Shown here: in pieces, positions 1-11,694 of the stretch
Position numbering within the stretch: the stretch's first letter is position 1
Layout: every line of letters begins with the position of its first letter
Source: Metallyticus violacea
Taxonomy: Eukaryota > Arthropoda > Insecta > Mantodea > Metallyticidae
Direction of reading: 5' to 3'
DNA: 64,000 bases
Assembly (NCBI GenBank): GCA_030762175.1
Contig: CM060831.1
Span: 1,552,501-1,616,500 of the forward strand
Notes under the pieces: generated by a model
What the model saw: the letters and a program-made list of their open reading frames with translations, nothing else
The model's database searches: none
Told to the model about the DNA's origin: nothing
Position numbers and translations under genes: made by a program

Positions 1-320
1 TTGTCGCCCATACAATAAACTAGTTGGCATGGCACACTGTCTCTTCATCACAAGTCACAGCCTTAGTATCACACAATCTGCTATCAATTTATATTTACGA
101 AAAAGAAATCATTGGGTTCACCGGTTTCTAAGATTTACGCGCGCGCACGTACGTGTGTGTGTGTGTGTGTGAATTAATTGCGAATTCCACTAGACGAAAA
201 ATAGAAAAGGCGCGATAACACTTTCGCAGTTCGCAACCAAAATGAACAAGTATCCATGCCCAGAACTAAAGAAATGTCTCAAAATAGGAAAATTTTCCAC
301 AGAGTAAGACTCTTTGCTAC

Positions 321-351
<31 letters not shown>

Positions 352-2960
352 GCATGCCCCTTGCAAAACATAGAATAGGCGCGATAAAAGTCTCGCGTTC
401 TTTGCTGCTAGGTGGAAAAGAAGTCTAGCCCCGCCTCAAATTAAGAAATATCTCGCTTACACAGTTAGGAATACATGCAAAAAGTATATACTGTTAATAG
501 CACATGCCTTTGTCCGTATAATTACCATTGCTTTACGTGTTACTTTGATGCATTTGCTTTCTTGTGATTACAAAGTTACTTGTGGCATTTGGTAACTTGT
601 TTCTGTGCGTTATGCCTGTTACATCAGCCTGTAAGTCCCATGTCAACTTTCCGTATAGATGCAATGATTCCCTCGGTTTACTGCGCTACCCTCCTCTGCT
701 CTTCGTGAAGGGAGGGTGACCTCGCCCAAGGATGACGCGCAGTTTAACGTCAAGACACAAATGCAACTTTATCATATGCGCAGTTGGCTTTCTCTATGAT
801 TCACACACGCCATACCAACGTGTGATTAACTCGCGATTATTAGCTTCAAGAATACTTTATTTTTACAACAATGGTGGGGCTCATTATTAGTATTTTAATT
901 ATTAATCCCCATTATTAAACCTCCCTATACCACAATATGTACTCTCCAGCAAAAGAAAGAATATTGAGCTTCTTAAACAATGATTGTCCAGAACCAACAC
1001 TCCAGAGGATTCTTTCGCTCTTTTTTGCATGAACACTTTCTTACTGTGAACAGAAAACTATCACATATCTTAAAATGGAATGAAAATATAGATAATATAC
1101 TAATCGTAATGCATTTTAGTTCACAAGTCCATCCAATTTAAGTGGTTGTCTACTTAAAGTTCAAGAAATAATGAAATTCGCTACACTGCATTTGTCCAAA
1201 TTAAAAGTTTATGTTTTGTTATGCACTTTAACTTCCAGAAAAATGTATCCGAATTTTTGGTAATTATTAATATCTTTTAGCTACAATTATAATGTTTTTG
1301 TGAGAGAAATCTTAATTGGAACCACAAAAATACTTCAATATATAAAGTTGTTTGAAAGTAGTACAAAAGAGTTTTTTCTTCTTTTCTTGCTTCATAATAT
1401 TCTTATGTTTAGCAGCATATTAAATATGTTTATGCTCATTTAATTACATTAAAATTATATGTTACCGTGCGTGTTAAATTGGAAAATTTACCTGATATAC
1501 TCGACATTTGCGATTCCGTCGTTCACCTTAATCCATCTGGACGTTGAATGAACAACACGCTTTCCTGTCGTTAATTCTGATGTCAAGGAATACCTAATGG
1601 TAATCTTTGAATATAGTACACCCAACTCATTTGTTTAGTTTCCCATAATGCACGAGGATTGCATGTAGGAGTGAAACTGCTGGAGTCAAAAGAGAGTATA
1701 TGTTCTTGTAACGGAAATTGAAATGTTACGAAATTCCGCGAAAGAAACTATGTGGCTTCATTATTCTGCCTCACGGTCTGTGCATTTTCCTTCGTGTGCA
1801 AGATAATTATATGCACTTGAGTTCAAGCTGACGGCATTCTATTTAAAAAATGTGAGCCAGAATATTGACAATCATTATGGATAAAAATATGGGATTTAAA
1901 AGAAGCTCTGTCCATCAAAGCTATTCATGGGATTGTGTATGATAAATTGTTTATGCGCATATTCTATGAGGACCATCTGCACCTTTTCGTCGCAATTGCG
2001 GCAAAAATGGTTCCTTTAGGATCCACCAAATATATCACAAAAGAGTATTAGTCCATTGAACCTTCAGTGCAATTTGCAATTTTCATGTTTGGGTGCTTTT
2101 TTATAACTGTTTGCATGTGTTTGTGCTTATCGTGTTTCTTCAGTATTACGTGATTTGTGCCCGGTCACATTTTCGCTACTCCACTTCCGCTATATATATA
2201 TATATATATATATAAAAGAAAGAAAGGAAGGAAGGAAGAAAGAAAGAAAGAAAGAAAGGCGCGTGTTTTGATTCCGGAGATTTTTTAAATGCAATCCGTG
2301 CACCCCGTAGTGTTTGCCCTGAGTTGGGTGCACTATATTCAAAGATTACCCAACTAATTAGTGCATTCACTTGAAAATACCACAACCTTATTACTAACTG
2401 GACGTTTACTGCATTCCAAATACACGCGCGCCAACTCAGAGTTGCCAACATATTTATACTAATCTTTTTAATTATATTCTTACGCAGAAAACTCATGATA
2501 ACCACGAATTTATAATTCTAAATGTTAAGTGCACTACTATTTTTGTGTACAGGCTTAGAAGCTACTAATTTGAAAAGTATTAATCTTGTTTTAAAAACCG
2601 ACATTAGACATCCGATTCAAATTTTTGAGTACAACTCTCTCAAAACTAGACCGTTGGCAACCCTAAAAATAGACTATTTTAACCGTTGAGCAACATAATA
2701 TTAAAATTCTGCACCCTAATAAGACATAAAGTACATATTGCAGCAATACATTCATTAAGATTTAAAACAAATAATTAAAAATCGGTTTGCATTCCAAGCA
2801 CTGCTCCTCGTCAGGAAGGAGAAGCGCTTTAAAGTGCAAGTTTCAAGAATATACAGTATTTAAAAAGAACGAAACAAAATTACGTTTATTATAGCAACAA
2901 CACACTTAATTTGTTTAAATATGAAACACAAACATCACATTGCAGCGAGAATGTTGGGTT
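1..2960. other. Intergenic, no gene recognised
   Basis: No convincing exon was seen on either strand. The stretch holds a (GT)n run near 152-171, a poly-A run near 320-349, an (AT)n run near 2191-2214 followed by an (AAAG/AAGG)n run to about 2258, and one copy of a dispersed repeat at 425-590. CpG density is ordinary. Confidence 0.5.
425..590 (+). repeat. Dispersed repeat E, copy 1
   Basis: This stretch resembles 9317-9478 at about three bases in four by eye. Both contain TCAAATTAAGAAA, a CTCGCTTA block, an ATACATGCAAAA block and a TTTGCTTTC.TGTGATTA block in the same order. No coding capacity or tRNA-like box is visible, so the family is unknown. Confidence 0.5.
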
Positions 2961-2969
2961 GTCTCATCT

Positions 2970-3043
2970 TCATACATGCAGGGATTTGAGAATGCCATAT
3001 ATTGCTGGGATAAAGAGCAGCAGCGTGGCTTGGTAGGTGATAT
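2970..3043 (-). CDS. Terminal exon, hydrophobic C-terminal tail, unknown protein
   Basis: The exon opens after a good acceptor (cttgcag) in phase 1. It encodes 23 residues after the split Asp codon and stops with TGA at 2970-2972. The tail is mostly hydrophobic (TLLLFIPAIYGIL) and ends at the terminus with a few polar residues, as in GPI-attachment signals or short tail anchors. It joins in phase to the exons at 3128-3181 and 3559-3664. The family is not recognised. What is seen is compatible splice phases; the GPI or membrane reading is inference. Confidence 0.5.
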
Positions 3044-3127
3044 CTGCAAGAGTTCAGATTAACAATATCTCAAAGTTTCCCATTTACGTCCCGTTTTAAG
3101 AAGATATTTACACAAACATCCCTTACC

Positions 3128-3181
3128 TTTGACGACAAATCCCTCTGCTCCGTTATCTTTCTTGTCACCATCGGTATCGTC
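3128..3181 (-). CDS. Internal 54-nt exon, acidic linker, unknown protein
   Basis: The exon is bounded by an acceptor (ccttgcag) and a donor (G|GTAAGG), with phase 1 on both sides. It encodes a polar acidic stretch (DTDGDKKDNGAEGF). Such a linker just before a hydrophobic terminus would suit an extracellular stalk before a GPI site, which is inference. It joins in frame to both neighbours. Confidence 0.5.
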
Positions 3182-3558
3182 TGCAAGGAAACAAAGTTTA
3201 TATATATACGATTTGAAAGTTGCTATCTAAATCCGCGAGAAAAATAATCATCCGTTTCCCAACTGTCATTCCTGTTGACAAATGAAAAATCAATTAGGTG
3301 GTTTGAGTGTCAACCATTCTGAATCAATTTATAGAGCTATAGAGCTATGCTATCTTAGCTGTATATAATTTCCCCCAATTTCATATTCCTAAAGAGAGTG
3401 CAAAATACTACATGAGAAGCACCTCTTAAACCATTCCCTAACCTCGAAACAATGTTTTGGGGATATAACCAAGCTGAATATAGGGAAGCATATTTAGTGC
3501 ACAATGTTAACAGTCCTTAACACATAAAACCGATATTTTTAACACAACCGTTGTGTAC

Positions 3559-3664
3559 CTGTTGTAGCATGCAAACATGCGGTGTCTTGATCATAGACTT
3601 TCTGAGCTGCTGTAATAACAACATCGTCGCTCCTTAATTTTCCTATCCGCTTACTTTCCTTCAG
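3559..3664 (-). CDS. Internal exon of the same unknown gene
   Basis: This 106-nt open exon reads from phase 0 to phase 1 between acceptor (ttttcaaag) and donor (CAG|GTACAC). It encodes 35 residues beginning LKESKRIGKLRSDD, with a single Cys near the end (DTACLHATT). Its phase-1 end matches the exon at 3128-3181. Upstream exons were not securely found. The exon at 19076-19180 ends in phase 0 and could precede it, but that is only a phase match. Confidence 0.45.
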
Positions 3665-3669
3665 CTTTG

Positions 3670-4660
3670 AAAATAAATGAAAATAACATGGAGGTAGATA
3701 GATGTGTCAACCGTTTGAAACCTGTATCATGAATCGAAGCTTGTATACTGATGCAAGAGAATTCTCCGAGATAGTTTATTTTATTTTTCTACTACTACTT
3801 CTTTAATGCAAGTTTTGTAACTAAGGATGCGTAATACTAATCCGTGATTGTGTGGTCACATTCCACAAAATAGCAGCCATAACCCAGCCTACAGAGGAAT
3901 GAACTGTAAATTTGTAAGGTATTGGAGATCATCAATATCGCCATTTCTTGCTTTGGAGTTCTGACTCAGAAGAGAAGTTTCTAACAAAGCGATCGAAAAA
4001 CGCTTTTGGATTGTGGTTATTAAATAGGGACAAAATGATTTATGAACCGATGACTCTCTCTCTCCTTTCGTTCATGCATTAATGTTCAAAGTACCAAACA
4101 AAAGGGCAGTCTGGAAACATAGGTAGCCATGCAATTGAAAGGATAATTGTGTGTTTTTTTCTTTACGTTGGTACCTCAGTTTTAAGCCTTCGTTTATTAA
4201 TGCGATTTTCTAAAGTAGACGTGTTGTGCATATTCCATAAAATTGAAAAAAAATTCCATGTGCATTAATAAATTTCTTTGTAAAACGCAAAATGAAATTC
4301 ATGTCAAATTTATAGAAGTTTATGAGGACTCTTCTCCTTAATTTAAACGTGGCCATACCCGTCTTGAAGAGGACCAACACGAGTGCAACAACAGCGGAAT
4401 TCGATGAACGGCATGTAAAGTGCTGGAAATTACTAAGGGTATAGGCACTTTAAAGGAAAGTATAGGTTATCTTTTACGTTAAGAATGTATATGAAAAAGC
4501 TTTGCTCAAGACATACTTACAAATATCAGATCAAAAAAGCATTCATATGAAAATAACGCTACAGAACATCGACTTACAACTGAGAACTAGACTTGGATTC
4601 ACCATCACACACCAGAATCGAAAGAAACAGAAGTCGGTTGTTCAGCGCCAAAGAAGACAA
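3670..4660. other. Intron or intergenic, nothing recognised
   Basis: This is AT-rich sequence with no exon or known repeat that I can support. If the exons at 2.97-3.66 kb are real, this is an upstream intron of that gene. Confidence 0.4.
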
Positions 4661-4668
4661 AATTAGCT

Positions 4669-4733
4669 AAAATCTTGGCTTCCAAGTGCTGCCGCGTCTT
4701 GTAGTACAAATAGTTATAGCTGACGTTTCGTTT

Positions 4734-4771
<38 letters not shown>

Positions 4772-4924
4772 TTCCTTCCTTCCTTCCTTCCCTTCAGACT
4801 GAGCTGTACTTTATTAAAGCTTCGGTGCTTGGAGAAGGTCTACTTGTTATGCTTGCTATCCGAAACGTCAGCAGTGACCAATTTTACCGCCAAAACGCGC
4901 CAGTACCCGGAAGCCAAGATTTTA
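4669..4924. repeat. Inverted repeat around a TTTC/TTCC microsatellite
   Basis: Arms at about 4669-4730 and 4861-4924 pair at their ends: AATCTTGGCTTCC with GGAAGCCAAGATT outside, and GCTGACGTTTCG with CGAAACGTCAGC inside. The space between holds (TTTC)n(TTCC)n at about 4731-4791. The GAAACGTCAGC word resembles the 3' part of PLE hammerheads, but no full core is visible. A diverged relative lies at 56875-56975. Confidence 0.6.
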
Positions 4925-4929
4925 ACTAT

Positions 4930-5620
4930 GAAGAAACTTACGTCTTCACAACACAATATTAGTTCCATCTGCAGAAAAGATTACATCTTTAGCTCTTTTA
5001 TAACACTAAATGGATTTTACTAATTGATTATCATCAGAGGGGTAAAAACATAATCGCAGAGAACTATTCTAGATGAAAAAAATATCTAAACCCCCATGAC
5101 CAATTCTGTATAAAGCAACATCATCTCCAAATGCTCTGACCATATCTTTATGAATTAAGAATTCCTTGTGCAGAGGGTAAAACTCGTTTTTCTGTGCTTC
5201 TTGAAATCTTCCTCGTTTACCTAATATAACTCGTACGCTATTAAGCTAGAAAAATCAGATTTCCCACTCAAATGACAGATAAAAAAAAATAACTTGAGTT
5301 GCTCTGGAGATTGCATTCCAACTCTACTATGTTAGAGACTCCAAATAATGTTCAGCTTACAAAAAAGATTCAGATTAAAATAATTCCCATGAGCATTATG
5401 TACCTAGATCTACAATACAATAGCAGTGTATGAATTTGTATAAAATAATTATCATATAATGTTAATTATTTCCATAAATTGCAAATACTGATAAAGGAAA
5501 GGGAAATAATTCATGTCCTGAATTCAGTCGCTAGACGAAGCCAGGGAACAAGCAACATTCCCTTTCATTCCCCACTATCTTTAATTCCTTCACAGGACAA
5601 TACATGTTTAGCTTTCCACC
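4930..5620. other. Intergenic, nothing recognised
   Basis: This is AT-rich sequence without splice-bounded coding potential or a repeat that I recognise. Confidence 0.4.
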
Positions 5621-5624
5621 AACC

Positions 5625-5850
5625 AAGCGGGATAGCTCAGAAGGCAATGCTTTGGACCTCATTCGGAAAGTCCCAGATTCAAATCCCTTAATACCAGCCA
5701 TCCCGACCTTCAGGATTTTTCGCAGTTTCTTCTTAGGCGAATGCTGCGATGAATATTTCCTTTCTATGAATTTTCCGCTCCCCCATTCCATAGTTGCAGC
5801 ATTGCTGAGTAAAACGCGCCAGGCTGTGCGGTATGGCGGTGGATTTGCAT
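5625..5850 (+). repeat. tRNA-derived SINE (family C)
   Basis: The head looks like a tRNA gene, with an A-box-like GGATAGCTCAGAAGG near 5630 and a B-box-like GATTCAAATCCC near 5677. An unrelated body follows. The acceptor stem is imperfect and no CCA-like end follows, so I read this as a SINE head and not a working tRNA. Confidence 0.5.
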
Positions 5851-5859
5851 CTTAATAAG

Positions 5860-7015
5860 TTTCTGTCTGGGAGCGTTCGGTACCCTGCCAACTATCTCTA
5901 TTTTCTAACAGTTATTTATTTTGTAAAAGAGGATAAACTAGCTAATTCCATCATAATTTGCAAGTTCAGTTGAACAAAGAAGACGTACTCCATTGGCTGC
6001 AAAAGATATGCAACTTTCTACCATCTTGTTATAATGCGCATGACCTTCACTTCTTCCTTTTCCCGCGGGAGCAACTCTTCGGGGTAAATAGGGACGGACA
6101 GTTTGTTAACGCTACAGATGAGCACACAGCCCGTTAATGACATTCTGTGATTTCCATGTGGAGCAGTTTTGTGTTATCAGCCGTTGACAACGAGATAATA
6201 GCAAAAACCCTTAAAGTGTGTAACGAGAAATTAAAACCATATCTCTGACCTCGTTAATTAAAACCATAGAGAAGAAAAAGTCTGCTCTATACACTAAGGC
6301 CAAACGATAAGAGTGCTAATATTGGAAAAAAACTGTGCCAACTTGGTCAAAATAATTGTAGTTATAGGAGAAAGTTTTCCGTGTTTTATGCAGATTATTT
6401 AAAAACCTCTACGTCAGCTAATTTTCAATTTAAAACTGCAACAATAAACGTAAAAACCTTTCATGGTACCTAATGAAGTAGCAAGGTAAAGCTATTATTT
6501 ACTGCAACCTCTGCCTTTAGAATATGCCATCAGGATGTGCTGATGGAAATGCCCGTAAAAGATTTTGTTCAGTCGTATTCGTTGAGCTTTGAAGGATGCA
6601 AAACTAATTTATAAAAAGCTGGATGCACAATGGGAAATGATGTGAGATAAACTGTCATGCATACTGGAATATAGATAATAGGAGGGGCTTGTTTTTGTCC
6701 AAATAGTGATTAGTGCTGCATCTAAGGTTTCCAGAAAGGAGACAATGGACTCAACTGGAAGCAAATTTGGTACTTCAGATGTAGATGCCAGAGAAAATCC
6801 TTTCCATCCCTCTATATCTATTGACTTAAAAGTAAGATAGGGTCCAAGTTCGAAATAGCAGAACATCAAGTTAATTGTGTCGAGTTTTGGGATCCAATGA
6901 AGATGGTAGGACCAAACTCTGGCGTCTAGATAACACCTTCCAGAGGTTGGAGCTGCGAGCGATAGGAAATGTTTGCGTTTGGATGAGTTTGTCCGGTTGT
7001 CTCCTGAGATTTATA
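5860..7015. other. Intergenic, nothing firmly recognised
   Basis: One stretch at about 6609-6860 stays open on the minus strand but has no usable splice context or family that I recognise, and may be part of an unknown repeat. The rest is AT-rich spacer. Confidence 0.35.
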
Positions 7016-7021
7016 CAGAGA

Positions 7022-7290
7022 TTTTTTTTAACAATGTTCAACGCCCGTTTTTACTATTGAGACATCACAGGTGACACTGATGATACATGAGATGAAATTA
7101 TACATTGGGAAAGGATTTTTTTAAGGGAGGAATCGTTCCTGGTCTGAGTTTAGTGTTCTTCCCCGACACCTGCCATTCACGAGGTCTGAGAAAAATCTGG
7201 AAAAAACCTCATTCCTGGCGGGATTCGAACCCCAGACCTCCTGCTCACTAGTCCGCGTCTTAACGACCTCGGCCACCCGTGGCGGAGCAA
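7022..7290 (-). repeat. SINE family B, copy 1
   Basis: This is a minus-strand copy of a roughly 280-bp SINE. Its head reads like a class II (Leu/Ser-type) tRNA, with an A-box-like GTGGCCGAGGTCGTTAAG and a B-box GGGTTCGAATCCC. The body continues through GGTGTCGGGGAAG and ends in AAACGGGCGTTGAAC. Other copies are at 10746-11018 (+) and 31346-31632 (-). Confidence 0.75.
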
Positions 7291-7320
7291 TTCTCTTTGT
7301 GGACATATACATAGTATATC

Positions 7321-7618
7321 AATTTTTTTATTTGTTTATTTAAGGACGCTCTTTAACATCTCAGGTCATCAGCGTCCCATTCTATTTAGGGCGTGAAACA
7401 GTCGACAAATTTTGCTCAGAGGCCTCTTCTTTCAGGCTTGAGGTTCTTTATCGTGCCGTAAATGTACGACACGGGACCCACGGCTTTACTTCCCTTCCGA
7501 AGGAAGCCATACTTAGGATTTTTACGCCCGAAAAAATCCATCGATCCTGGCCGGGTTTGAACCCGCGACCTTGGGTTTAGAAGTCAAGTATGGTTACCAC
7601 TACACCACCAGGACCGAC
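7321..7618 (-). repeat. SINE family A, copy 1, full length
   Basis: This minus-strand copy runs from a tRNA-like head (GGTCCTGGTGGTGTAGTGG, then GGGTTCAAACCCGG) to a tail AATAAACAAATAAA. It is flanked by a near-perfect target-site duplication, ACATAGTATATC, at 7309-7320 and about 7620-7631. The head resembles Val/Glu-type tRNAs, with a 7-bp acceptor stem GGTCCTG/CAGGACC in the best copies. Confidence 0.85.
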
Positions 7619-7639
7619 TACATAGTATATCGCATTGCC

Positions 7640-8435
7640 GACTTTCAGCAATATTTTTTCCGAAGCCTAATAATGATACTAGTTAGATGAATTTGCATAC
7701 ACAAAGCAGCTTAACATAATGTTAATGGCTGATGCCTATTTTTTAAATGTTTATTTTAGTATCTATAATGCGTTTCTTTCAGGGTTGTGCTCATGATTAA
7801 AAGTTGTTTCTTATTCCGGAAATAACATCATGTATTCCCCAATTCAGTTGATCTTGTACGCATGACGTGAAAATGTGTGGAAAAGTCGCTCACTTGCATT
7901 TTTATACTTACTCTCAGCCCCGCGGTAATTAGTAAACAAACAGAACACCGCGCGCCAAACCCCAAGTTTGCTTGCTTAATGGGAGAAAATAAACCAAAAT
8001 AAATTCTTTCCAATAGAGCCAAATGTGCGCACAAAGTGAGTAACATTTGAAATATAATGCAGAGACAACGTTAGTAAGCGAGTATGAAAAATATTAGTCG
8101 TCTGTTTACGTGATCATTTGGAAAGATAGTACAAAAGTTGTCTCTTGCCACAATGATGAGAACTTTATCATCAGTTTGACAAACCACAATGCATGAAACA
8201 TGAATGAAATGTTTATTTAAAAAATGTGAAACTGAAAATAATAAATTAAACCCTGTCACACAGTTATTGTCGTCAATGCAAAACAGAATCAGTGGGCTTT
8301 CTATCAAACTTCGCTCGTACTGACCCTAACATCTATTCGAATTTGAGGGTTTAGGTAGGGTGCGTAATGAATAAGCTATGCCAGAACAGTTATTTCACAG
8401 GAAGGTTTTCTTGTTTAATAATACTAACGCATATA
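7640..8435. other. Intergenic, nothing recognised
   Basis: There is no splice-bounded coding stretch or known repeat here. CpG remains at normal density. Confidence 0.4.
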
Positions 8436-8440
8436 TATAC

Positions 8441-8589
8441 ATTAACACTAATAATAAAATTAGATAAAGATAAAACACACAGAAAGAGTCACACTTGAAA
8501 TTGCTATATTTCGAACTACTGCGAGTTCTTCAATGGCAAGAAGCTAGACCTGTGTTTTATCTTTATCTACTTTTATTATTAGTGTTAAT
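8441..8589. repeat. Palindrome with hammerhead-like loop
   Basis: Arms at 8441-8478 and 8552-8589 are nearly perfect reverse complements (38 bp, beginning ATTAACACTAATAATAAAA). The 73-nt loop holds a hammerhead-like core on the minus strand. The palindromes at 34.1 and 47.5 kb have the same layout. Confidence 0.75.
8509..8533 (-). ncRNA. Hammerhead-ribozyme-like core in palindrome loop
   Basis: Read on the minus strand, TTGAAGA at 8527-8533 is followed by a perfect 5-bp stem GAACT/AGTTC with loop CGCAGT, then GAAA at 8509-8512. Hammerheads need CUGANGA, so the first C is changed here. Stem III and the cleavage site are not clear. Confidence 0.35.
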
Positions 8590-8630
8590 TTGTTACATTG
8601 TTAATGGTGTTTCTTTATTTTTATTTTTCA

Positions 8631-8638
<8 letters not shown>

Positions 8639-8672
<34 letters not shown>
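8639..8672. repeat. (AT)n microsatellite
   Basis: This is a pure AT run. A second run lies at about 8879-8915. Confidence 0.9.
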
Positions 8673-8673
<1 letters not shown>

Positions 8674-8876
8674 CAATTTGAGTTAGAAAACCTATGACCT
8701 ATATGCTCAAATTTCAAAGCTATGGCTAAAAGTTTCTAAAGCGCCAGTACGCCATGCTAATGAAGATGTCCCTCGAAAGCATAACACAGATAACGAAGGG
8801 AGGTTTCTGAACGTATCACTCTGCTACCATGGTTATGACATTAGCTTTCGAAGGGTGGGTATTTGTTTTAGAATTC

Positions 8877-8917
<41 letters not shown>

Positions 8918-9127
8918 CGTTTTCATACTAGGGTCTAATAATGCAGCTTTTAGCCTACGTTTTAAGATGTTTTAATTTATACACTTAAATCTTAACATAC
9001 CAATTTATATAATTACAACCCTTATTTAACAAAGGTAGCATTACGAATAATATTAATGAACTGGTTGTCATATATTCAAAGCTTACATAAACTTCATTCA
9101 TAATTCTGTAGTATGCATATCGCAGCA

Positions 9128-9235
9128 CTTCAACAAGAATTGAATCTGCGGCACGTCAGCCTTTAGTTATGCATTACGTCACAAAAGAAATTAAATAGTT
9201 ACCTCCAGAGTAATCTATATATTGCAAGAGGGCAG
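9128..9235 (-). repeat. tRNA-like repeat D, copy 1
   Basis: The minus strand has an A-box-like stretch (GTGACGTAATGCATAAC) and a degenerate B-box-like GATTCAATTC. A second copy is at 9735-9925. Both share the flank ATTCT.TA.TATGC.TATCGCAGCACTTCA. Confidence 0.5.
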
Positions 9236-9316
9236 ATTTCAAACGTGCCTCTGTTAGCGCCGAATTTAAAAATGTGTTGTGAATAGGTGTTACTGTGCAC
9301 TGTGGTTAATTATTTT

Positions 9317-9478
9317 TAGTCCCGCTTCAAATTAAGAAACATCTCGCTTATACATTTCGAAATACATGCAAAACTTATACTGTTAAAAGCGTATGCGTTT
9401 TCCCTTATAAGCTTCATTTCCTATACGAGTTACATTGCTACATTACAGTTTCCCATTTGCTTTCGTGTGATTAACTAC
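9317..9478 (+). repeat. Dispersed repeat E, copy 2
   Basis: Same block order as 425-590. It begins just inside a CCCGCTTCAAATTAAG block. Confidence 0.5.
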
Positions 9479-9734
9479 TAACATGCTTCCTACAAAGTCA
9501 ACTTCTCCGCACGAGTCATTTCATGGTGGCATTCGGATTTCTCCGCTATCGCTCGGGACTGCTCGCGACTTCCGGATAACTTCTACTTGTAAGGTCGAGT
9601 TTAAGTAGGTGTAAGGTAAATTAAATTTAGGCATCATGGTAGTAGCTTATTAGCCATTGAATGTTGGTAATACTTCATTGTTGAGAAAGAGAATAAATCT
9701 TGAAAGTATTAAGTAAATTTCACTCATAATTCTT

Positions 9735-9925
9735 TAATATGCGTATCGCAGCACTTCATATTAAATAAAAGATATTCAAAGGCATGAAAAGAATTGAACC
9801 CGAGGCCTGCGGAACATCAGCTTTTGCATTATGCATTACGCCACGCAAGCAGTTAAATATTTCCCTCTATTGTAGGTTACATTTATTTAATCGGTCTTGG
9901 CTACATAATGCAAGAAGGCAGTTAA
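9735..9925 (-). repeat. tRNA-like repeat D, copy 2
   Basis: The minus strand shows GTGGCGTAATGCATAATGC (A-box-like) and GGGTTCAATTC (B-box), with CAAGA.GGCAG downstream of the head in both copies. It is less decayed than copy 1 and is probably a tRNA-derived SINE. Confidence 0.5.
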
Positions 9926-9929
9926 AAGA

Positions 9930-10735
9930 TGTTCAGTGTCATACTGTCAAATGATTAGTTCTAGATTTGAGGCATTTTTATGCAACTAAATCTTGAAAAC
10001 GCCGATGATGGGTTACGGAAAATCTTTACTTCTATGCTCGTAAAGCATTTTAAAAGACATTCTAAACCAATTTTTCACCGGCTTGGCTTTAACATCAACT
10101 AATCAGCATCTGATGCAAACATGTTTAACACCGTAAAACTGCGTTATGTTTAGTTGTGGACCATACATTGCTTATCTGAAGTTGCTTATATGCGACATCT
10201 CTACACTCTCTGAAATTATTTCGGAGCAGTTTACCCGTATATATAATAAAAATGAAAAATAAAGTAACTCTTAGAACAATGTGACTGAAATAACAAGAAC
10301 TAGAGAAGTAATAGAAAAACACTTAAATAGTCACATAATTTTTGCTGTATTTCGACCAACTCGTGTTTTTCTTCATAGGAGATTTCGACCGGTCAAAGAT
10401 GAAGTATTGAAATGGCTCAAGGAACAGAAGCAGGAAACCAGTTTCTGTCGTATGTTATGAGAAATTTTCCAACAATTTTGGTGATTATGTGGAAAAAACA
10501 AAGTGGCGATTCCGAAATAAAAGTGTTCTTTATCTTGACCTATCTTTACCGTTCGCCAAGAAAAAAAATCAGAGAAACTTGCTTTATAACTAACCCTCGC
10601 ATATCAATGTACATATTTTTTTCTCTCTTATCCCGTACATTAGCTCATGACATAAAACCGTACTGAATAAAAATACGATCACTAATGGAGATGGGAAAGT
10701 ATTCCCATCAAAATTCCCCTCAGATGCCCTGTTTC
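9930..10735. other. Intergenic, nothing recognised
   Basis: AT-rich, with no supported exon. A minus-strand stretch at about 10125-10322 is open but has no matching splice donor. Confidence 0.35.
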
Positions 10736-10745
10736 ATACTAAGGG

Positions 10746-11018
10746 TTGCACCGCCACGGGTGCTCGAGGTCGTTAGGGCGCGGATTCGTGAGCGGGAGGT
10801 CTGAGGTTCGATTCCCACCAGGACCGTCCTCCCTGACTGAGGTTTTTTCAGGATTTCTTTAGCCCTCATAAATGGCAAATGCCGGGGAGGTACTTTAAAC
10901 TTAGGCCTGGAATGCTTCCTTCCTAAAAAGGAATACTCCTTTCCCAATTTATCATTTCATTTCATGTATCATCAGTGTCCATCGCCTGTGGTAGTAAAAA
11001 CGGGTGTTAAACACTATT
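10746..11018 (+). repeat. SINE family B, copy 2, with target-site duplication
   Basis: Plus-strand copy with tRNA-like head (GTGCTCGAGGTCGTTAGG, then GAGGTTCGATTCCC). The body runs to GTTAAACACTATTC and a poly-A tail. The flanks carry the duplication TACTAAGGGTTGC (about 10737) and TACCTAGGGTTGC (about 11030), which differ at about two positions, so this is a diagnosable retroposition event. Confidence 0.8.
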
Positions 11019-11694
11019 CAAAAAAAAAATACCTAGGGTTGCTGAACGTGGTTTATCCCAGGAGTGTATGCGCCCGAATAGAGGTTTCCAAGTGTTGCCA
11101 AGTCATAGAATTTTCCCATTGTGTGAATAGTTTTGTGCAGTAATTCTGAAAATGGGAAAAACAGAAATGGCATAGGGAGTTTAAATAATTTGGGGTTTAA
11201 TGTATTTGAAATGTTGCTACTATGCTTTGTAGTATTTACGATGTTTTTATCGCATTACATTAAAGCATTTGCATTTTGCATTGGAGATGGAAGAGTATAT
11301 TGGACGCATTCCCCTTCTCTGCAGTCAATATCCATGCAGTTTATAATTGCATTGCCAGCGGAAAACCTTTGGAGTAGGTTTCTCTTTTTGCTGCTTCATG
11401 ACAATGCAATTTAAATCCCAGTGCTCCAAACATATAACAGTATGTTCCAAAATCATTGGTTTATGAAATTTGTATTTAAACAGACATTTTAGCTGTGGGA
11501 AAACATCGGAATTGAACATTTCTCTGTGGAAAAATGGGAATTTTTGTTAGATTTGTGGGACTTATTAGGAAGAGCGGTTTGTAGAGAAAACTCAAGAGTG
11601 AGAGATGCCCTTCTATCAGAGGCATTTAAAAATCTGAACCAAGTTAACAAATAGTTGTTTTTTGTCCATTTGCACCTTCTTCTCTCTTTACAAA

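Noticed and set aside
6609..6869. 86-residue minus-strand frame as an exon
   Set aside because: Reads plausibly but lacks a good acceptor/donor pair and any recognised relative.
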